Source: Periweissella ghanensis | GTDB taxonomy: Bacteria; Bacillota; Bacilli; Lactobacillales; Lactobacillaceae | Assembly: GCF_918814755.1 (NCBI RefSeq) | Contig: NZ_CAKKNT010000007.1 | Span: 1-64,000 of the forward strand | Reading direction: 5' to 3' | DNA length: 64,000 bases | Shown here: positions 25,587 to 36,294 of the stretch, piece by piece | Layout of the letters: the number at the start of each line of letters is the position of its first letter | Position numbering within the stretch: position 1 is the stretch's first letter | Notes under the pieces: generated by a model | Told to the model about the DNA's origin: nothing | The model's input: the letters and a program-made list of their open reading frames with translations, nothing else | Databases searched by the model: none | Made by a program: the position numbers and the translations under genes

Positions 25587-25859
25587 ATGTCATTTGAAGA
25601 AAACTTAAAAAACACGAAAGATCAAGTTACTGGTAAAGTAAAAGAAGTTGCTGGTGAATTAACTGATAACCAAAAGCTGGAAGCAGAAGGTAAAACTGAA
25701 GGTTTGTTTGGTAAAGCTAAGGAAGCTTTGGTTGATGCTAAAGATAAAGCAGCTGAAAAGCTTTCAGACGTATCTGAAGCAGTAGCTGAAAAATTTAACG
25801 ACACTGTTGACGATTTACGTGAAAAGAAAGCGGAACACGACGAATCTGAAGATAAATAA
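25587..25859 (+). CDS. CsbD-like stress protein
   Basis: ATG 25587 is selected because AAGGGGG lies just upstream; the open frame continues 5' but without a site. The 90-aa, very charged, Lys/Glu/Ala-rich product has the CsbD pattern KDQVTGKVKEVAGELTDNQK followed by KTEGLFGKAK. CsbD proteins are small stress-induced, partly disordered proteins of unknown biochemical role. This one has an extra ~30-residue helical, acidic C-terminus. Own promoter and terminator make it monocistronic. Confidence 0.85.
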   Translation: MSFEENLKNTKDQVTGKVKEVAGELTDNQKLEAEGKTEGLFGKAKEALVDAKDKAAEKLSDVSEAVAEKFNDTVDDLREKKAEHDESEDK

Positions 25860-25872
25860 TGTAACGTCTAGG

Positions 25873-25907
25873 TAGAGTATTGGTTTAAGATCGATACTCT
25901 ATTTTTT
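25873..25907 (+). terminator. Rho-independent terminator
   Basis: TAGAGTAT pairs with ATACTCTA and is followed by TTTTTTAT after the CsbD gene. The 365 bases from here to 26272 hold no gene; they are AT-rich, with a weak hairpin plus T-run at about 26102-26140 and a TATAAT at 26217-26222 that may serve the aldehyde dehydrogenase gene. Confidence 0.8.
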
Positions 25908-26272
25908 ATCGTTGTTTTAGTGTAAAAGTGAGCAAAGATTAGTTGTTTATTTTATTGTTTATCATTAAAAGCCTATACTAAAACTTTTTTATGTTTTTTT
26001 TATTGTGAATATTGTAATTTGTTTATAATAGGCGTATTATAAATGCATGGAGTAATTCCATATCTTCATGATTTTCCATCTAAAATATCTGTCCATAAAT
26101 AAAAGGCTGTGAAATTATTTTTTCATGGTTTTTTGTTTTTTCTAAAGGGTAAAATTATGCAGATAATAATGATGATTAAAAGTAAGCAAGTTAGTATTAG
26201 TCAGATTTTAAAAGCGGTATAATGACGGTGTTGATAGGTAACTTTAATGCATGCAGGAAAGAAGGTTTTTTA

Positions 26273-27679
26273 ATGACTTATAAATCAATTAATCCTTACA
26301 ACAATGAACTATTGCATACCTATGAAAATGCAACCGATGCTGACGTAGAAACCGCAATTGCGCAAGCACACGCCTTATACAAAGATTGGCGTAATGATGA
26401 TGTCAGTTCTCGGCGTGAACTTTTAACGAAGTTGGCGGATTACTTTGAAGCACATGAACAAGAATTAGCTGAAGTATTAACTAAAGAAATGGGTAAACGA
26501 ATTGTCGAAGCAAAAGGTGAAGTTGCATTAACTGCCATGATTGCCCGGTACTATGCAGATAACGCGGAACGTATTTTAGAACCAGAACCAGTTGAGACCG
26601 TCATGGGGGATGCTCAAATTATTTCCCGACCATTAGGGGTTATTTTAGCGGTCGAACCATGGAATTTCCCTTACTATCAAATTATTCGGGTTTTCGCCCC
26701 TAACTTTATGGCCGGTAATCCCGTGATTTTAAAGCACGCTGCCAATACACCAGGTTCAGCGGATGCTTTTGAAAAGGTTGTTGAAGCAATTGGTGCCCCA
26801 AAAGGAGCTTTCAAAAACCTCTTCGTAACGCATGATCAAATTGCCGATATTTTAGCCGACAATCGGGTTCAAGGACTCGCCTTTACGGGTTCTGAAGCCG
26901 GTGGTCGCATTTTAGCCAAAGAAGCCGGTGCTAATCTCAAAAAGAGTTCACTTGAACTAGGTGGTAACGATGCCTTTATTATTTTAGATGATGCTAATTT
27001 CAACGAATTGGATAAAATCATTGGGCAAGCACGCCTTTACAACGCTGGTCAAGTTTGCACATCGTCAAAACGGTTTATTGTCACGACGAAAAACTACCAA
27101 AAAGTACTTGATTTATTAATTCAAAAATTTACGGATGTCCATGTTGGCGATCCGCTTAATCCAACGACGCAATTAGCACCATTAAGCACGGTTAAAGCCA
27201 AACAATTATTGGTTGACCAAGTTCAAAAAGCACTTGATGGTGGGGCTAAATTAGCGTTTGGGACCATTGATACCGATTTAGAAACGGCTCATTTTGATCC
27301 AATTATCTTAACGAATGTGACGCCTGATAATCCAATGTATGATACCGAATTCTTTGGTCCAGTTGGTCAAGTTTATGAAGTGCCAGATGAAGCAGCGGCC
27401 ATTAAATTGGCTAATGACTCGCACTACGGTTTAAGTGGAATTGTCTTTAGTGGCGATGCAAAGCATGGAACCGAAGTTGCTAGTCAAATTGAAACCGGGA
27501 CCGTCTATGTGAACTCATATGGCGGGACATTACCAGAATTAATTTTTGGTGGCGTTAAGAATTCTGGTTACGGTCGAGAACTTGGTGAAGAAGGTATTAA
27601 GACCTTTATTAACCAAGAATTAATTGTGACCCGGACCGCGCCAATTGATTTAGATAATGCCGGCGGGGGCTTTGTTTAA
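26273..27679 (+). CDS. NAD(P)-dependent aldehyde dehydrogenase (succinate-semialdehyde dehydrogenase type)
   Basis: ATG 26273 is chosen for its GAAAGAAGG site; the 468-aa product then begins MTYKSINPYNNELLHTY, the usual start of GabD-type enzymes. The proton-abstracting Glu is in LELGGNDAF and the catalytic Cys in YNAGQVCTSSKRF; the cofactor loop GSEAGGRILAKEAG is present. It oxidises an aldehyde (succinate semialdehyde or a similar short aldehyde) to the acid. The gene stands alone between a CsbD gene and an inverted osmC gene. Confidence 0.87.
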   Translation: MTYKSINPYNNELLHTYENATDADVETAIAQAHALYKDWRNDDVSSRRELLTKLADYFEAHEQELAEVLTKEMGKRIVEAKGEVALTAMIARYYADNAERILEPEPVETVMGDAQIISRPLGVILAVEPWNFPYYQIIRVFAPNFMAGNPVILKHAANTPGSADAFEKVVEAIGAPKGAFKNLFVTHDQIADILADNRVQGLAFTGSEAGGRILAKEAGANLKKSSLELGGNDAFIILDDANFNELDKIIGQARLYNAGQVCTSSKRFIVTTKNYQKVLDLLIQKFTDVHVGDPLNPTTQLAPLSTVKAKQLLVDQVQKALDGGAKLAFGTIDTDLETAHFDPIILTNVTPDNPMYDTEFFGPVGQVYEVPDEAAAIKLANDSHYGLSGIVFSGDAKHGTEVASQIETGTVYVNSYGGTLPELIFGGVKNSGYGRELGEEGIKTFINQELIVTRTAPIDLDNAGGGFV

Positions 27680-27741
27680 TCGAGATAATCAATAACTTAT
27701 TTTTGGCTATTTGATTTCGCTTTGTAAGGCAAAAAATAATA

Positions 27742-27776
27742 AAAACAGGCTGAAGATGTATGCTTCAGCCTGTTTT
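27742..27776. terminator. Bidirectional terminator between convergent genes
   Basis: AAAACAGGCTGAAG and CTTCAGCCTGTTTT form a perfect 14-bp stem with a 7-nt loop, with A and T runs on the two sides. Confidence 0.9.
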
Positions 27777-27815
27777 AGTGTGTTCTATATAGTTAATTAT
27801 TTTAAAGTACACTGT

Positions 27816-28244
27816 CTAAATTTCGTGGAATTCTTCAACTGTTTCAACGGTGTAAGTACTGTTAGCACTAAGTAATTTTGAAACTGGGCAGCGGCCTTCA
27901 GCTTCATGTACAAAGGCTTGAGCTGTTTCAAAGTCCACGCCAGGGATCCGAATTTGGACATGTACTAAAAATTCAAATACCGCTCGTTCCCCAACGAAGG
28001 CGACGTTAACATGGACTTGTGCGCTTTGGGGTACATTATGTTCATTTTCAACGGCTTGTAAGGTTGCTTTCAAACACGTTGCCAAAGACATCCCTAACAA
28101 TTGTTCCGGGTTAGTCCCAGGGTGATTATTCATGGGGCTACTGATTTGGACCTCAATGCCACCTGGGACATATGCGTGCCCTTCAAGGCCTTCATCATTA
28201 ATTGCGGTAGTTACATATAATGGGTTATTCCAACGAGCATCCAT
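27816..28244 (-). CDS. OsmC/Ohr-family peroxiredoxin-like protein
   Basis: The 142-aa protein has the two conserved cysteines of the family, in LATCLKATL and in EGRCPVSKLL, at the usual spacing. OsmC/Ohr enzymes reduce organic hydroperoxides with thiols. The N-terminal half is beta-rich (GIEVQISSP) and ENEHNVPQSAQVHVNVAF matches the central strand. TTTGGAGG lies upstream of ATG 28244. It is divergent from the YtrA-like regulator gene. Confidence 0.85.
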   Translation of the reverse strand: MDARWNNPLYVTTAINDEGLEGHAYVPGGIEVQISSPMNNHPGTNPEQLLGMSLATCLKATLQAVENEHNVPQSAQVHVNVAFVGERAVFEFLVHVQIRIPGVDFETAQAFVHEAEGRCPVSKLLSANSTYTVETVEEFHEI

Positions 28245-28377
28245 ACTAAATCCTCCAAAGGTTTAAAGATGCTTTAATTGTAGATGAAAGCGTTATCAAA
28301 AACAATCTTAGAATAAGAAAATTGTTAAATGTTAAAAATCAGTAATTAAAATAAAATAAATTCAATAAACAAAATTG

Positions 28378-28413
28378 TTTACAAATCGCAATGTACTATG
28401 TATAGTAGTACAT
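28378..28413 (+). promoter_or_regulatory. Promoter and YtrA-type operator for the regulator-ABC operon
   Basis: TTTACA (28378-28383) and TATAGT (28401-28406) are 17 bp apart. An inverted repeat ATGTACT-N9-AGTACAT (28391-28413) covers the -10 box. GntR/YtrA regulators repress their own operons from such operators, so this is probably an autoregulatory site. Confidence 0.7.
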
Positions 28414-28448
28414 ATAATATGCATAAATTATAGAAAGGTGGGGCTAAC

Positions 28449-28838
28449 ATGAATATCAACCCAACCAGTGGGCGACCACTTTATGAACAACTAATGTTTG
28501 GGATTAAACAAGATATCTTGTTAGGCATCTTGCAACCTGGTGATAAATTACCATCAGTGCGTGAAATGGCTCAACAGCAACTAGTGAATCCCAATACAGT
28601 TGCGAAAGCGTATAAAGCGTTAGAAGGACAAGGAGTGATTGACACAGTCCTTGGTCGAGGAACATTTGTGGCCGAAGATTCGAGTGACTTCGGACCAGAT
28701 CGCCAACAAATGAATCAATTTAAACGCCAATTAAATGATTTATTAACTGAAGGTATGTACATCGGTTTATCCCGGCAAGAGATTGCCGATTTAATGAATG
28801 AATGGTATGGAGGGACGCATGAAGCTAATCGTAAATGA
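28449..28838 (+). CDS. GntR-family transcriptional regulator, YtrA subfamily
   Basis: The 129-aa protein has the GntR winged helix at residues ~8-75 (RPLYEQLMFGIKQDILLG, GDKLPSVREMAQ, NPNTVAKAYKALEGQG, GRGTFV) and only a short helical C-terminus, which defines the YtrA type. Such regulators sense cell-envelope stress or small ligands and control linked ABC exporters. The gene overlaps the ATPase gene by 20 bases. AAAGGTGGGG precedes the ATG. Confidence 0.87.
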   Translation: MNINPTSGRPLYEQLMFGIKQDILLGILQPGDKLPSVREMAQQQLVNPNTVAKAYKALEGQGVIDTVLGRGTFVAEDSSDFGPDRQQMNQFKRQLNDLLTEGMYIGLSRQEIADLMNEWYGGTHEANRK

Positions 28839-29709
28839 ATTAAAGAAAGTAATTAACCATCGGACAATCATTGAAGATGTTTCTTTCACAGTGAATCATG
28901 GTGAAATTGTTGGGGTGATTGGCCGTAATGGAGTTGGGAAAACTACGTTATTTAAGGCAATGACGGGCATTTATCTAACTGATAATGGCCGTGTATTGAT
29001 TGACAATCAGGATTTAACGGAAGACATCGCTTTAAAACAAGAATTATTCTTTGTTGATCCGTTAAATAATTTTTATATTCATTATACGCCAATGGAAATT
29101 GCCAAGATGTATGCCATTACTTATCCGAAGATGGATGTTGATCAATTCTTGACGGAAATTACGGACCATAATTTACCATTGAATCAAAAAGTTAAGTACT
29201 TTTCTAAAGGGATGCAAGGGCTCTTTAATGTGTTACTAGCATTAGCAACCCAAGCCCAATTTGTTATTTTAGACGAACCATTTGACGGCCTTGATGTGTT
29301 AGTTCGGGAAAACGTTAAACGATTACTGATTAATGCGGTTCAAAGTAAGGAAATTAGCTTAATCATTTCATCACACAACTTGGCTGAACTTGATACGTTA
29401 GTTGATCGGGCCATTATTCTTAAAGACACTAAAGTAGTGGGGGAGTATAGCTTAGAAAATCTTCGGGAAACTGCGCGCAAAATTCAATTAGTCTTTAAAG
29501 ACGGTCTACCTGATGAAATTAAGCAAGCTGGGACGTTAGTTGAAGCTCGTGGACGAGTATATGTAATGATTTTTGAAAATTATACACGGCAATTAGATGA
29601 AAAAATTGCCAATTTAGCACCACTATTATATGAAGAATTACCATTATCATTAGAGGACTTGTTCCGGACACAATTAGTTAATGAAAATGATTATATCTTA
29701 GAAAAATAG
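28819..29709 (+). CDS. ABC transporter ATP-binding protein (YtrB-like)
   Basis: ATG 28819 is 5 bases after GGAGGG and gives 296 aa. Walker A is GRNGVGKTT and Walker B FVILDEPFDGLD. The signature is the atypical FSKGMQG, as often seen in YtrB-type ATPases linked to YtrA regulators. The C-terminal ~80 residues are an extra domain common to this group. It forms an exporter with the membrane protein that follows. Antibiotic or envelope-stress response is known for relatives; the substrate here is unknown. Confidence 0.83.
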   Translation: MKLIVNELKKVINHRTIIEDVSFTVNHGEIVGVIGRNGVGKTTLFKAMTGIYLTDNGRVLIDNQDLTEDIALKQELFFVDPLNNFYIHYTPMEIAKMYAITYPKMDVDQFLTEITDHNLPLNQKVKYFSKGMQGLFNVLLALATQAQFVILDEPFDGLDVLVRENVKRLLINAVQSKEISLIISSHNLAELDTLVDRAIILKDTKVVGEYSLENLRETARKIQLVFKDGLPDEIKQAGTLVEARGRVYVMIFENYTRQLDEKIANLAPLLYEELPLSLEDLFRTQLVNENDYILEK

Positions 29710-29717
29710 GAGTTAAT

Positions 29718-30824
29718 ATGACAATTAATAAATTACTATGGCGGCGTTATCGCAAAGCGCTGGCAGTATTAATGGCAATTATTTTGGGTAGTTTTGTTTT
29801 TTTAACAGTCAGCCAACTTAATTCATGGCAACAAGCCAATACGTATATGCATTCACAAGAATTTAAAAGTTCTTACCCTGAAATGCTTAAAAGTTATGAA
29901 ACGGCTAAGCAAAGTAAACACAACATCGCTGTTGATAAATATGTTGAACGTGGAAGCAATTTTTGGCTCGAAGATGGCGTGCCACATAGTTTTTCAGCCC
30001 CTAATCGAATTCGTGATAATTCATATGGCCAATCAGCAACGTTTGTGTTTGTCAGTTTTGTGACGATGTTAGTAATTACGTTACTTTTAGCTGATGATAC
30101 TGCTCAGAATTTTAATTTGTTTTTAGCAAGTTCACGGTTTAGTCGTGCCAAAGTAATGTTGACTAAAATTAAATTATTGATTGGGTTACCAATGCTAGCA
30201 ATGCTTGTTGGTGAAGGAATTTATTATTTAATTACCTATGTCACCGTGCCAGCGAAGTATTACAATATTAATCAGCAAGGACTTAGTTTTGTGGAATTAT
30301 TTACTTCGTTGACTTGGTTAGGAGCCGGCTTGATGTTTTTGAGCTTAACCAGTGTATTAATTGGTAAGAAATTTGGGAGTGCTATCATGAGTAGCTTATT
30401 TTTCCTATCAATTCCATCATTGATTAACGCCTTAACATTACGTTCGCTTCAATATGATCCAGACCAGAGTGCTAAAGCACCAGAAAAAGTGTTTAATTGG
30501 TTAGGTAATACCATTCCTGGTGGGTGTGTTGGCTTAGTCATTGCGATTATTTTAGCAGCCTTAGCGATTAAGGCCTTCAGTAAATTATCATTAGAACGTA
30601 ATGATAAATTTGTGATGTTTGCCAAGTTACGTTGGCCATTATGGTTACTAATTGTGTTCTATACCGGATTTGTATTCTACACTAATGGGAATTTTGGCAC
30701 TAGTAGTACGGATATGTTTTCAGGCCTGATTTTGTTAATAATTTGGTTAGCCCTTATCATTACAATGTATTACTTCATTTTCGCACCGCAATCATGGCGT
30801 CACCCATTTAAATCAATTAGCTAA
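29718..30824 (+). CDS. ABC transporter membrane protein (ABC-2-like)
   Basis: The 368-aa protein has one membrane segment at ~15-35, an extracytoplasmic stretch of ~80 residues, then about six membrane segments, with a basic C-terminus. It follows the YtrB-like ATPase by 8 bases with TAGGAG before the ATG. It is the likely permease of this exporter. I see no motif specifying the substrate. Confidence 0.75.
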   Translation: MTINKLLWRRYRKALAVLMAIILGSFVFLTVSQLNSWQQANTYMHSQEFKSSYPEMLKSYETAKQSKHNIAVDKYVERGSNFWLEDGVPHSFSAPNRIRDNSYGQSATFVFVSFVTMLVITLLLADDTAQNFNLFLASSRFSRAKVMLTKIKLLIGLPMLAMLVGEGIYYLITYVTVPAKYYNINQQGLSFVELFTSLTWLGAGLMFLSLTSVLIGKKFGSAIMSSLFFLSIPSLINALTLRSLQYDPDQSAKAPEKVFNWLGNTIPGGCVGLVIAIILAALAIKAFSKLSLERNDKFVMFAKLRWPLWLLIVFYTGFVFYTNGNFGTSSTDMFSGLILLIIWLALIITMYYFIFAPQSWRHPFKSIS

Positions 30825-30830
30825 AATAAA

Positions 30831-30860
30831 AAAAGAACTAGCGCTTGCTAGTTCTTTTTT
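30831..30860. terminator. Rho-independent terminator
   Basis: AAAAGAACTAGC pairs with GCTAGTTCTTTT around GCTT and is followed by T residues, ending the YtrA operon. Confidence 0.9.
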
Positions 30861-30973
30861 GTTGCTATTACTGGTAAAATTAATAGGATAGATTTAAACC
30901 GCTTTGCATGTGCCATATGTAAGGGACGTTAAATCCAGATAAATGATGGAAGATAGAAAGGACGGACTCGATA

Positions 30974-32818
30974 ATGAACTTAGAAGAAATGCGAGAACGC
31001 CAAAAAAATATTCGGAATTTTAGTATTGTTGCCCATATCGATCACGGTAAATCAACAATTGCCGACCGAATTTTAGAATTGACACATACCGTTACGGCCC
31101 GTGAAATGCAAGATCAATTGCTTGATTCAATGGAATTGGAACGGGAGCGCGGAATTACAATCAAAATGAACTCAGTTGAGTTACATTACGATGCTGAAGA
31201 TGGTGAAACATACATTTTCCACTTGATTGATACTCCAGGTCACGTGGACTTCCAATATGAAGTTTCGCGTGCGCTTGCAGCTGGTGAAGGGGCGGTCTTG
31301 GTGGTTGATGCCGCTCAAGGAGTCGAAGCTCAAACATTATCAAATGTTTATTTAGCGTTGGATAATGACCTTGAAATCGTGCCATTGATTAACAAAATTG
31401 ATTTGCCAGCGGCCCAACCTGAAGTTGTCCGTGAAGAAATTGAAGATGTTATTGGAATTGATGCTTCTGAAGCCGTGTTAGCTTCGGCTAAGCAAGGGAT
31501 TGGGATTCAAGAATTACTTGAACAAGTCGTTAAAACGGTGCCTGCCCCGGATGGTGAACTTGACGCGCCATTGAAAGCCTTAATCTTTGATTCAGCTTAT
31601 GACCCCTATCGTGGGGTTGTCTTAACAGTGCGGGTCCGTGAAGGGGTCGTTAAAGTTGGTGACAAAATTAAGATGATGCACTCGGGGGCTGAATATGAAG
31701 TGACGGAAGTTGGGGTTAACTCACCCAAGCCAGTTGCGCGTGAATTCCTAGGTGCTGGGGATGTTGGTTACATTACAGCATCCATCAAAGATATTAAGAG
31801 CACGCAATCTGGGGATACAATTACGTTAGCTAATAACCCAGCTAGTGAACCACTCGAAGGTTACCGTCAAATGACACCGATGGTTTATTCAGGGTTATAT
31901 CCAACCGATAATGCTAAATTTACTGATTTACGGGAAGCATTGGAAAAGTTGCAACTTAACGATGCTGCGTTAGAATTTGAACCTGAAACATCACAAGCAC
32001 TTGGCTTTGGTTTCCGGACTGGTTTCCTAGGCTTGCTACACATGGACGTGATTCAAGAACGTCTCGAACGGGAATTTGATTTAGATTTGATCACAACCGC
32101 ACCATCAGTAACGTACCATGTTACCAAGACCGATGGCGAACAAGTTGATGTCTCAAATCCGGCAGAAATGCCTGAAGTTTCGGCAATTCGCTATATTGAA
32201 GAACCATACGTGCATGCAAGTATCATGGTGCCTAACGATTATGTTGGGACGGTCATGGAACTTGCCCAACGTAAACGTGGTGAATTTGATACGATGGATT
32301 ACATCGATGCTGCGCGGGTAAATGTTAAATACTACATGCCATTGTCAGAAATTATTTTTGACTTCTTTGATAAGTTAAAATCAGGTACGCGTGGGTATGC
32401 TTCATTAGACTATGAACCAGCCGGCTACCGTCAAAGTGACTTGGTAACGATTGATATCTTGCTTAATTCACAAAAAATTGATGCTCTTAGTTTCATCGTG
32501 CACCGTGATTTTGCGGCTGAACGTGGACGGATTATTACTGGTAAGTTGAAAAACATTATTCCTCGTCAAAACTTTGAAATTCCCGTGCAAGCGGCTATTG
32601 GGGCCAAAATTATTGCACGAACAAACATCAAAGCCTACCGGAAAGATGTTACGTCTAAGATTCACACTGGGGATCCCGATCGCCGGGCGAAGTTGCTTGA
32701 TAAGCAAAAACGTGGTAAAGCGCGCATGAAGTCAGTGGGGACTGTTGATGTGCCGCAAGAAGCCTTTATGGCGGTACTTAAAACTGATGACGATGATGAT
32801 TTTAAAAAGGGTCATTAA
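30974..32818 (+). CDS. lepA: Elongation factor 4 (LepA)
   Basis: The 614-aa translational GTPase has the G1 motif [10 protein letters not shown]3 DTPGH, G4 NKID, the EF-G-like domains and the LepA-specific C-terminal region ([35 protein letters not shown]). LepA binds the ribosome and affects back-translocation and initiation under stress. AGAAAGGAC lies upstream of ATG. It stands alone between the ABC exporter operon and the hisS T-box. The length is normal for the family. Confidence 0.96.
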   Translation: MNLEEMRERQKNIRNFSIVAHIDHGKSTIADRILELTHTVTAREMQDQLLDSMELERERGITIKMNSVELHYDAEDGETYIFHLIDTPGHVDFQYEVSRALAAGEGAVLVVDAAQGVEAQTLSNVYLALDNDLEIVPLINKIDLPAAQPEVVREEIEDVIGIDASEAVLASAKQGIGIQELLEQVVKTVPAPDGELDAPLKALIFDSAYDPYRGVVLTVRVREGVVKVGDKIKMMHSGAEYEVTEVGVNSPKPVAREFLGAGDVGYITASIKDIKSTQSGDTITLANNPASEPLEGYRQMTPMVYSGLYPTDNAKFTDLREALEKLQLNDAALEFEPETSQALGFGFRTGFLGLLHMDVIQERLEREFDLDLITTAPSVTYHVTKTDGEQVDVSNPAEMPEVSAIRYIEEPYVHASIMVPNDYVGTVMELAQRKRGEFDTMDYIDAARVNVKYYMPLSEIIFDFFDKLKSGTRGYASLDYEPAGYRQSDLVTIDILLNSQKIDALSFIVHRDFAAERGRIITGKLKNIIPRQNFEIPVQAAIGAKIIARTNIKAYRKDVTSKIHTGDPDRRAKLLDKQKRGKARMKSVGTVDVPQEAFMAVLKTDDDDDFKKGH

Positions 32819-32823
32819 TCTAC

Positions 32824-32852
32824 TTGCAATAAATGTTCAAACACGTTATATT
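32824..32852 (+). promoter_or_regulatory. Promoter for the hisS-aspS operon
   Basis: TTGCAA and TATATT with exactly 17-bp spacing, just upstream of the T-box leader. Confidence 0.6.
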
Positions 32853-32869
32853 TATGTTTAATAACTGAT

Positions 32870-33077
32870 GACTAAAGATAAAGAAAAGTACGGTAAATGT
32901 TAGGCGCAGAAAATTGGTGGTGGCTGTGAACCAAGCTAATATTTACTTGAAAGACACTTTTGAAGTCCAGCTTAGGCTGCGTGTCCTCGCGTTACGAGGT
33001 AAGTGATAAACTAAGGTGGTACCGTGCTTTTTTAAGCGCCCTTACTAGTATTTTGTGCTAGTGGGGGCGCTTTTTTT
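32870..33077 (+). promoter_or_regulatory. T-box riboswitch leader of hisS-aspS, specifier region GACAC (Asp GAC overlapping His CAC)
   Basis: The T-box AAGGTGGTACCGTG is at 33013-33026 and the terminator AAGCGCCC...GGGGCGCTT at 33034-33070 is followed by seven T. In stem I, GGTAAATGTTAG pairs with CTAATATTTACT along 11-12 bp, with an AGTA turn at 32888-32891. The specifier strand then reads GACAC at 32953-32957. By the spacing seen in the other two leaders, GAC (Asp) sits in the specifier place, and CAC (His) overlaps it by one base. Both tRNAs match genes in the operon. Confidence 0.88.
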
Positions 33078-33107
33078 GTCCAGTCACGCATATAGAAAGG
33101 TAATACA

Positions 33108-34436
33108 ATGGCTAAACAATCATTCCAAAAACCAAAGGGAACCGCGGATCTTTTACCTGGTGACAGTCTTAAATGGCACTATGTTGAAGAAACAGCGCGG
33201 TTATTATTTAATAACTACCAATACAACGAAATTCGGACACCATTGTTTGAAAATTTTGAAGTTTTCTCACGTTCAGCGGGGGATACTTCAGATGTTGTAA
33301 CTAAAGAAATGTATGATTTCCACGATAAGGGTGATCGCCACATCGCCTTACGCCCAGAAGGTACAGCCGGCGTGGTTCGGGCCTTTGTTGAAAATAAATT
33401 GTTTGCGCCCGAACAAGTAAAACCTTACAAAGTATTTTACATCGGACCAATGTTTCGTTATGAACGGCCGCAAGCAGGGCGGATGCGTCAATTCCACCAA
33501 ATCGGGGTGGAAGCCTTTGGGGCTGACTCACCAGCTTTGGATGCTGAAGTTATTGCCATGGCGATCGATTTCTTCCAATCACTTGGCTTAACGAGCTTAA
33601 AAGTGGCGGTTAATACTTTAGGGGATGCCGAATCACGGGCAGCTTACCGGCAAGCCTTGATTGATTACTTAGAACCACATGCAGCGGAATTAAGTGCTGA
33701 TTCGCAAGAACGGTTACACAAAAACCCATTGCGGGTGCTGGATTCAAAAGATGCCAAAGATCAAGTCTTTGTTGAAAATGCCCCATCAATTCTTGATTAT
33801 TTGACGCCTGATGCGCAAGCCCACTGGGATAAGTTAAAAACGATGCTTGATGCCCTTGGTTTAGATTACGAAGTTGACGCATCAATGGTCCGTGGGTTGG
33901 ATTACTACAACCACACAATTTTTGAAATCATGACGAACTCTAAAGCCCTTGGTCACGGTTGGACAACGATTTCTGGTGGTGGTCGTTACAATGGTTTAGT
34001 TGAAGAACTTGGTGGCCCCGAAACATCTGGGATTGGCTTTGGGATTGGACTTGAACGTTTGATGTTGCTCCTTGAAAGTGAACAAACACCATTGCCTGAA
34101 GTTGAACCACTTGATTTTTATGTGGCTAATATTGGCGAAGAAACGGATGTAGAAGCCTTGAAATTAGTTCAAGGGATTCGTTCATACGGTTACACGGCTG
34201 AACGTGATTACTTAGACCGGAAACCAAAGGCACAATTCAAAGCCGCCGATCGGTTGAATGCATTATATGTGGTAACGATTGGACCTGATGAATTGGCTAA
34301 CCAAGAGGTTAACTTGAAGAACATGGAAACTGGTGAACAAGTTAAAGTACCATTGGCTAAAATTTACACAGAATTACCATTTTTAATTGAAAATGAAGAG
34401 GACGCATTAGCTAATTTAGCTGATGACGCAGAGTAG
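33108..34436 (+). CDS. hisS: Histidyl-tRNA synthetase
   Basis: The 442-aa class II synthetase shows motif 2 [16 protein letters not shown], the histidine-specific [11 protein letters not shown], motif 3 [11 protein letters not shown], and a C-terminal anticodon-binding domain (~330-430). It charges tRNA-His. GAAAGG precedes ATG 33108. It is the first gene of the T-box-controlled hisS-aspS pair; aspS starts 10 bases after its stop. The N-terminal [17 protein letters not shown] is typical of the family. Confidence 0.97.
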   Translation: MAKQSFQKPKGTADLLPGDSLKWHYVEETARLLFNNYQYNEIRTPLFENFEVFSRSAGDTSDVVTKEMYDFHDKGDRHIALRPEGTAGVVRAFVENKLFAPEQVKPYKVFYIGPMFRYERPQAGRMRQFHQIGVEAFGADSPALDAEVIAMAIDFFQSLGLTSLKVAVNTLGDAESRAAYRQALIDYLEPHAAELSADSQERLHKNPLRVLDSKDAKDQVFVENAPSILDYLTPDAQAHWDKLKTMLDALGLDYEVDASMVRGLDYYNHTIFEIMTNSKALGHGWTTISGGGRYNGLVEELGGPETSGIGFGIGLERLMLLLESEQTPLPEVEPLDFYVANIGEETDVEALKLVQGIRSYGYTAERDYLDRKPKAQFKAADRLNALYVVTIGPDELANQEVNLKNMETGEQVKVPLAKIYTELPFLIENEEDALANLADDAE

Positions 34437-34446
34437 GAGATTAGTT

Positions 34447-36252
34447 ATGAAACGGACAACATATGCGGGATTAGTTGATGAATCATTTGTCGGTCAAGAC
34501 GTTGTATTAAAGGGATGGGTGCAAAAACGCCGTGACCTTGGAGCCTTAATTTTCATTTCTTTACGTGATCGTGAAGGTATTGTGCAATTAGTATTTTCTG
34601 AAGAATTTAGTGCTGATGCCTTGGCAGTTGCTGACCAAATGCGTTCAGAATACGTTATTGAAATTCAAGGAACCGTTAAGGCACGTGATGCTAAGACCAT
34701 CAATGCTGACATGAAGACTGGTAAAGTTGAAGTTGAAGTACACGGTGCTAAAATCTTGGCGGAAGCAAAGACTACACCATTTGATATTGAAGATGAAATC
34801 AGTGTTTCTGATGAATTACGTTTGAAATACCGTTACCTGGACTTACGTCGTCCAGTTATGCAACGGAACATTTTGATGCGTTCAAAGATTACGAAAGCAA
34901 CGCATGATTTCCTTGATGGTGAAGGTTTTGTTGATATTGAAACCCCATACTTGGCTAAATCAACTCCTGAAGGTGCGCGGGATTACCTTGTACCTTCACG
35001 GGTTTACCCAGGTAGTTTCTATGCCTTACCACAATCACCTCAATTATTTAAGCAATTATTGATGGGTGCCGGTTTTGACCGTTACTACCAAGTAGCACGC
35101 GCCTTTCGTGATGAAGATTTACGTGGTGACCGGCAACCAGAATTTACTCAACTTGATGTGGAAATGTCATTCATGGACCAAGATGAAATCCGTGAATTAG
35201 TTGGTCGTTGGGTTGCTCGGATTATGCAAGATGCCGCTGGTGTAACGGTTGATCCAGCTGCTTTCCCTGTCCTTGAATGGGCCGAAGCAATGGAACGTTT
35301 TGGTACTGATAAGCCTGATTTACGAATTGCGTATGAATTAGTTGCCTTAAACGAATTGGCAGCTAAATCAGAATTTGGCGTCTTCTCAAGTACGATTGCT
35401 AATGGTGGGGTCGTTAAAGGGATTACTGTGCCTGGTGGGGCCGACCATTACTCTCGTAAAGACTTAGACAAATACACCCAATACATCGAACGCTTCGGTG
35501 CTAAGGGACTTGCATGGGTTAAGGTTACTGAAGAAGGCTTTAATGGTCCCGTTGCGAAGTTCTTGAACGCCCAATTTGCTGAAATCACAGCGGCTATGGA
35601 TGCCAAAGTTGGTGACCTATTACTCTTTGTTGCGGCTAAAGCGGACGTCGTGGCTGGGAGTCTTGATTACTTACGTCGTGACACAGCTAAAACGCTGGGC
35701 TTGATTGATGAATCAAAATGGGGCTTTGCATGGATTATTAACTGGCCACTCTTTGAACACCAAGAAGAGGAAGACCGTTGGATTGCAGCCCACCACCCAT
35801 TCACCATGCCTAACGAAGAAGACTTACACTTCTTTAATGAAGGTGAAGATCCGCACCAAGCCCACGCCCAAAGTTATGATTTAGTGTTGAACGGTTACGA
35901 ACTTGGTTCAGGTTCAATCCGTATTCACACGATGGATATTCAAGAAAAAATGCTCAAGGCCCTTGGCTTTACCGCTGAATCAGCTCACGAAGCATTTGGT
36001 TTCTTACTTGATGCCATGGAATTTGGATTCCCACCACTTGGCGGAATTGCTCTTGGACTTGATCGTTTAGCGATGATTCTTGCAGGTCAAGATAACATTC
36101 GTGAAGTGATTGCCTTCCCTAAAAATAGTAAGGCTTCTGAACCAATGACTGAAGCACCACAACCAGTTTCAAAACAACAAATTGAAATTGACTTAGGCTT
36201 GAAAGCACCAGTTTATGCTGAAAACGATCAACCTAACATGGCTGAAGAATAA
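34447..36252 (+). CDS. aspS: Aspartyl-tRNA synthetase
   Basis: ATG 34447 has TAGGAGA upstream and gives 601 aa; the frame is open further 5' into hisS but that is not used. The N-terminal OB anticodon-binding domain ([18 protein letters not shown]) is followed by the catalytic core with RYLDLRRP, the motif 2 segment [18 protein letters not shown], the bacterial GAD insertion, and motif 3 [10 protein letters not shown]. It charges tRNA-Asp. A terminator follows. Confidence 0.97.
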   Translation: MKRTTYAGLVDESFVGQDVVLKGWVQKRRDLGALIFISLRDREGIVQLVFSEEFSADALAVADQMRSEYVIEIQGTVKARDAKTINADMKTGKVEVEVHGAKILAEAKTTPFDIEDEISVSDELRLKYRYLDLRRPVMQRNILMRSKITKATHDFLDGEGFVDIETPYLAKSTPEGARDYLVPSRVYPGSFYALPQSPQLFKQLLMGAGFDRYYQVARAFRDEDLRGDRQPEFTQLDVEMSFMDQDEIRELVGRWVARIMQDAAGVTVDPAAFPVLEWAEAMERFGTDKPDLRIAYELVALNELAAKSEFGVFSSTIANGGVVKGITVPGGADHYSRKDLDKYTQYIERFGAKGLAWVKVTEEGFNGPVAKFLNAQFAEITAAMDAKVGDLLLFVAAKADVVAGSLDYLRRDTAKTLGLIDESKWGFAWIINWPLFEHQEEEDRWIAAHHPFTMPNEEDLHFFNEGEDPHQAHAQSYDLVLNGYELGSGSIRIHTMDIQEKMLKALGFTAESAHEAFGFLLDAMEFGFPPLGGIALGLDRLAMILAGQDNIREVIAFPKNSKASEPMTEAPQPVSKQQIEIDLGLKAPVYAENDQPNMAEE

Positions 36253-36256
36253 TATC

Positions 36257-36291
36257 AAAAAAAGGATTCGCATTAGCGAATCCTTTTTTTG
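36257..36291. terminator. Rho-independent terminator of hisS-aspS
   Basis: AAAAAAAGGATTCGC pairs with GCGAATCCTTTTTTT around ATTA. Confidence 0.92.
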
Positions 36292-36294
36292 TGT

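Noticed and set aside
33055-33300. An 81-codon plus-strand frame covering the T-box terminator and hisS start
   Set aside because: It runs through the terminator and overlaps hisS in another frame; no ribosome binding site.
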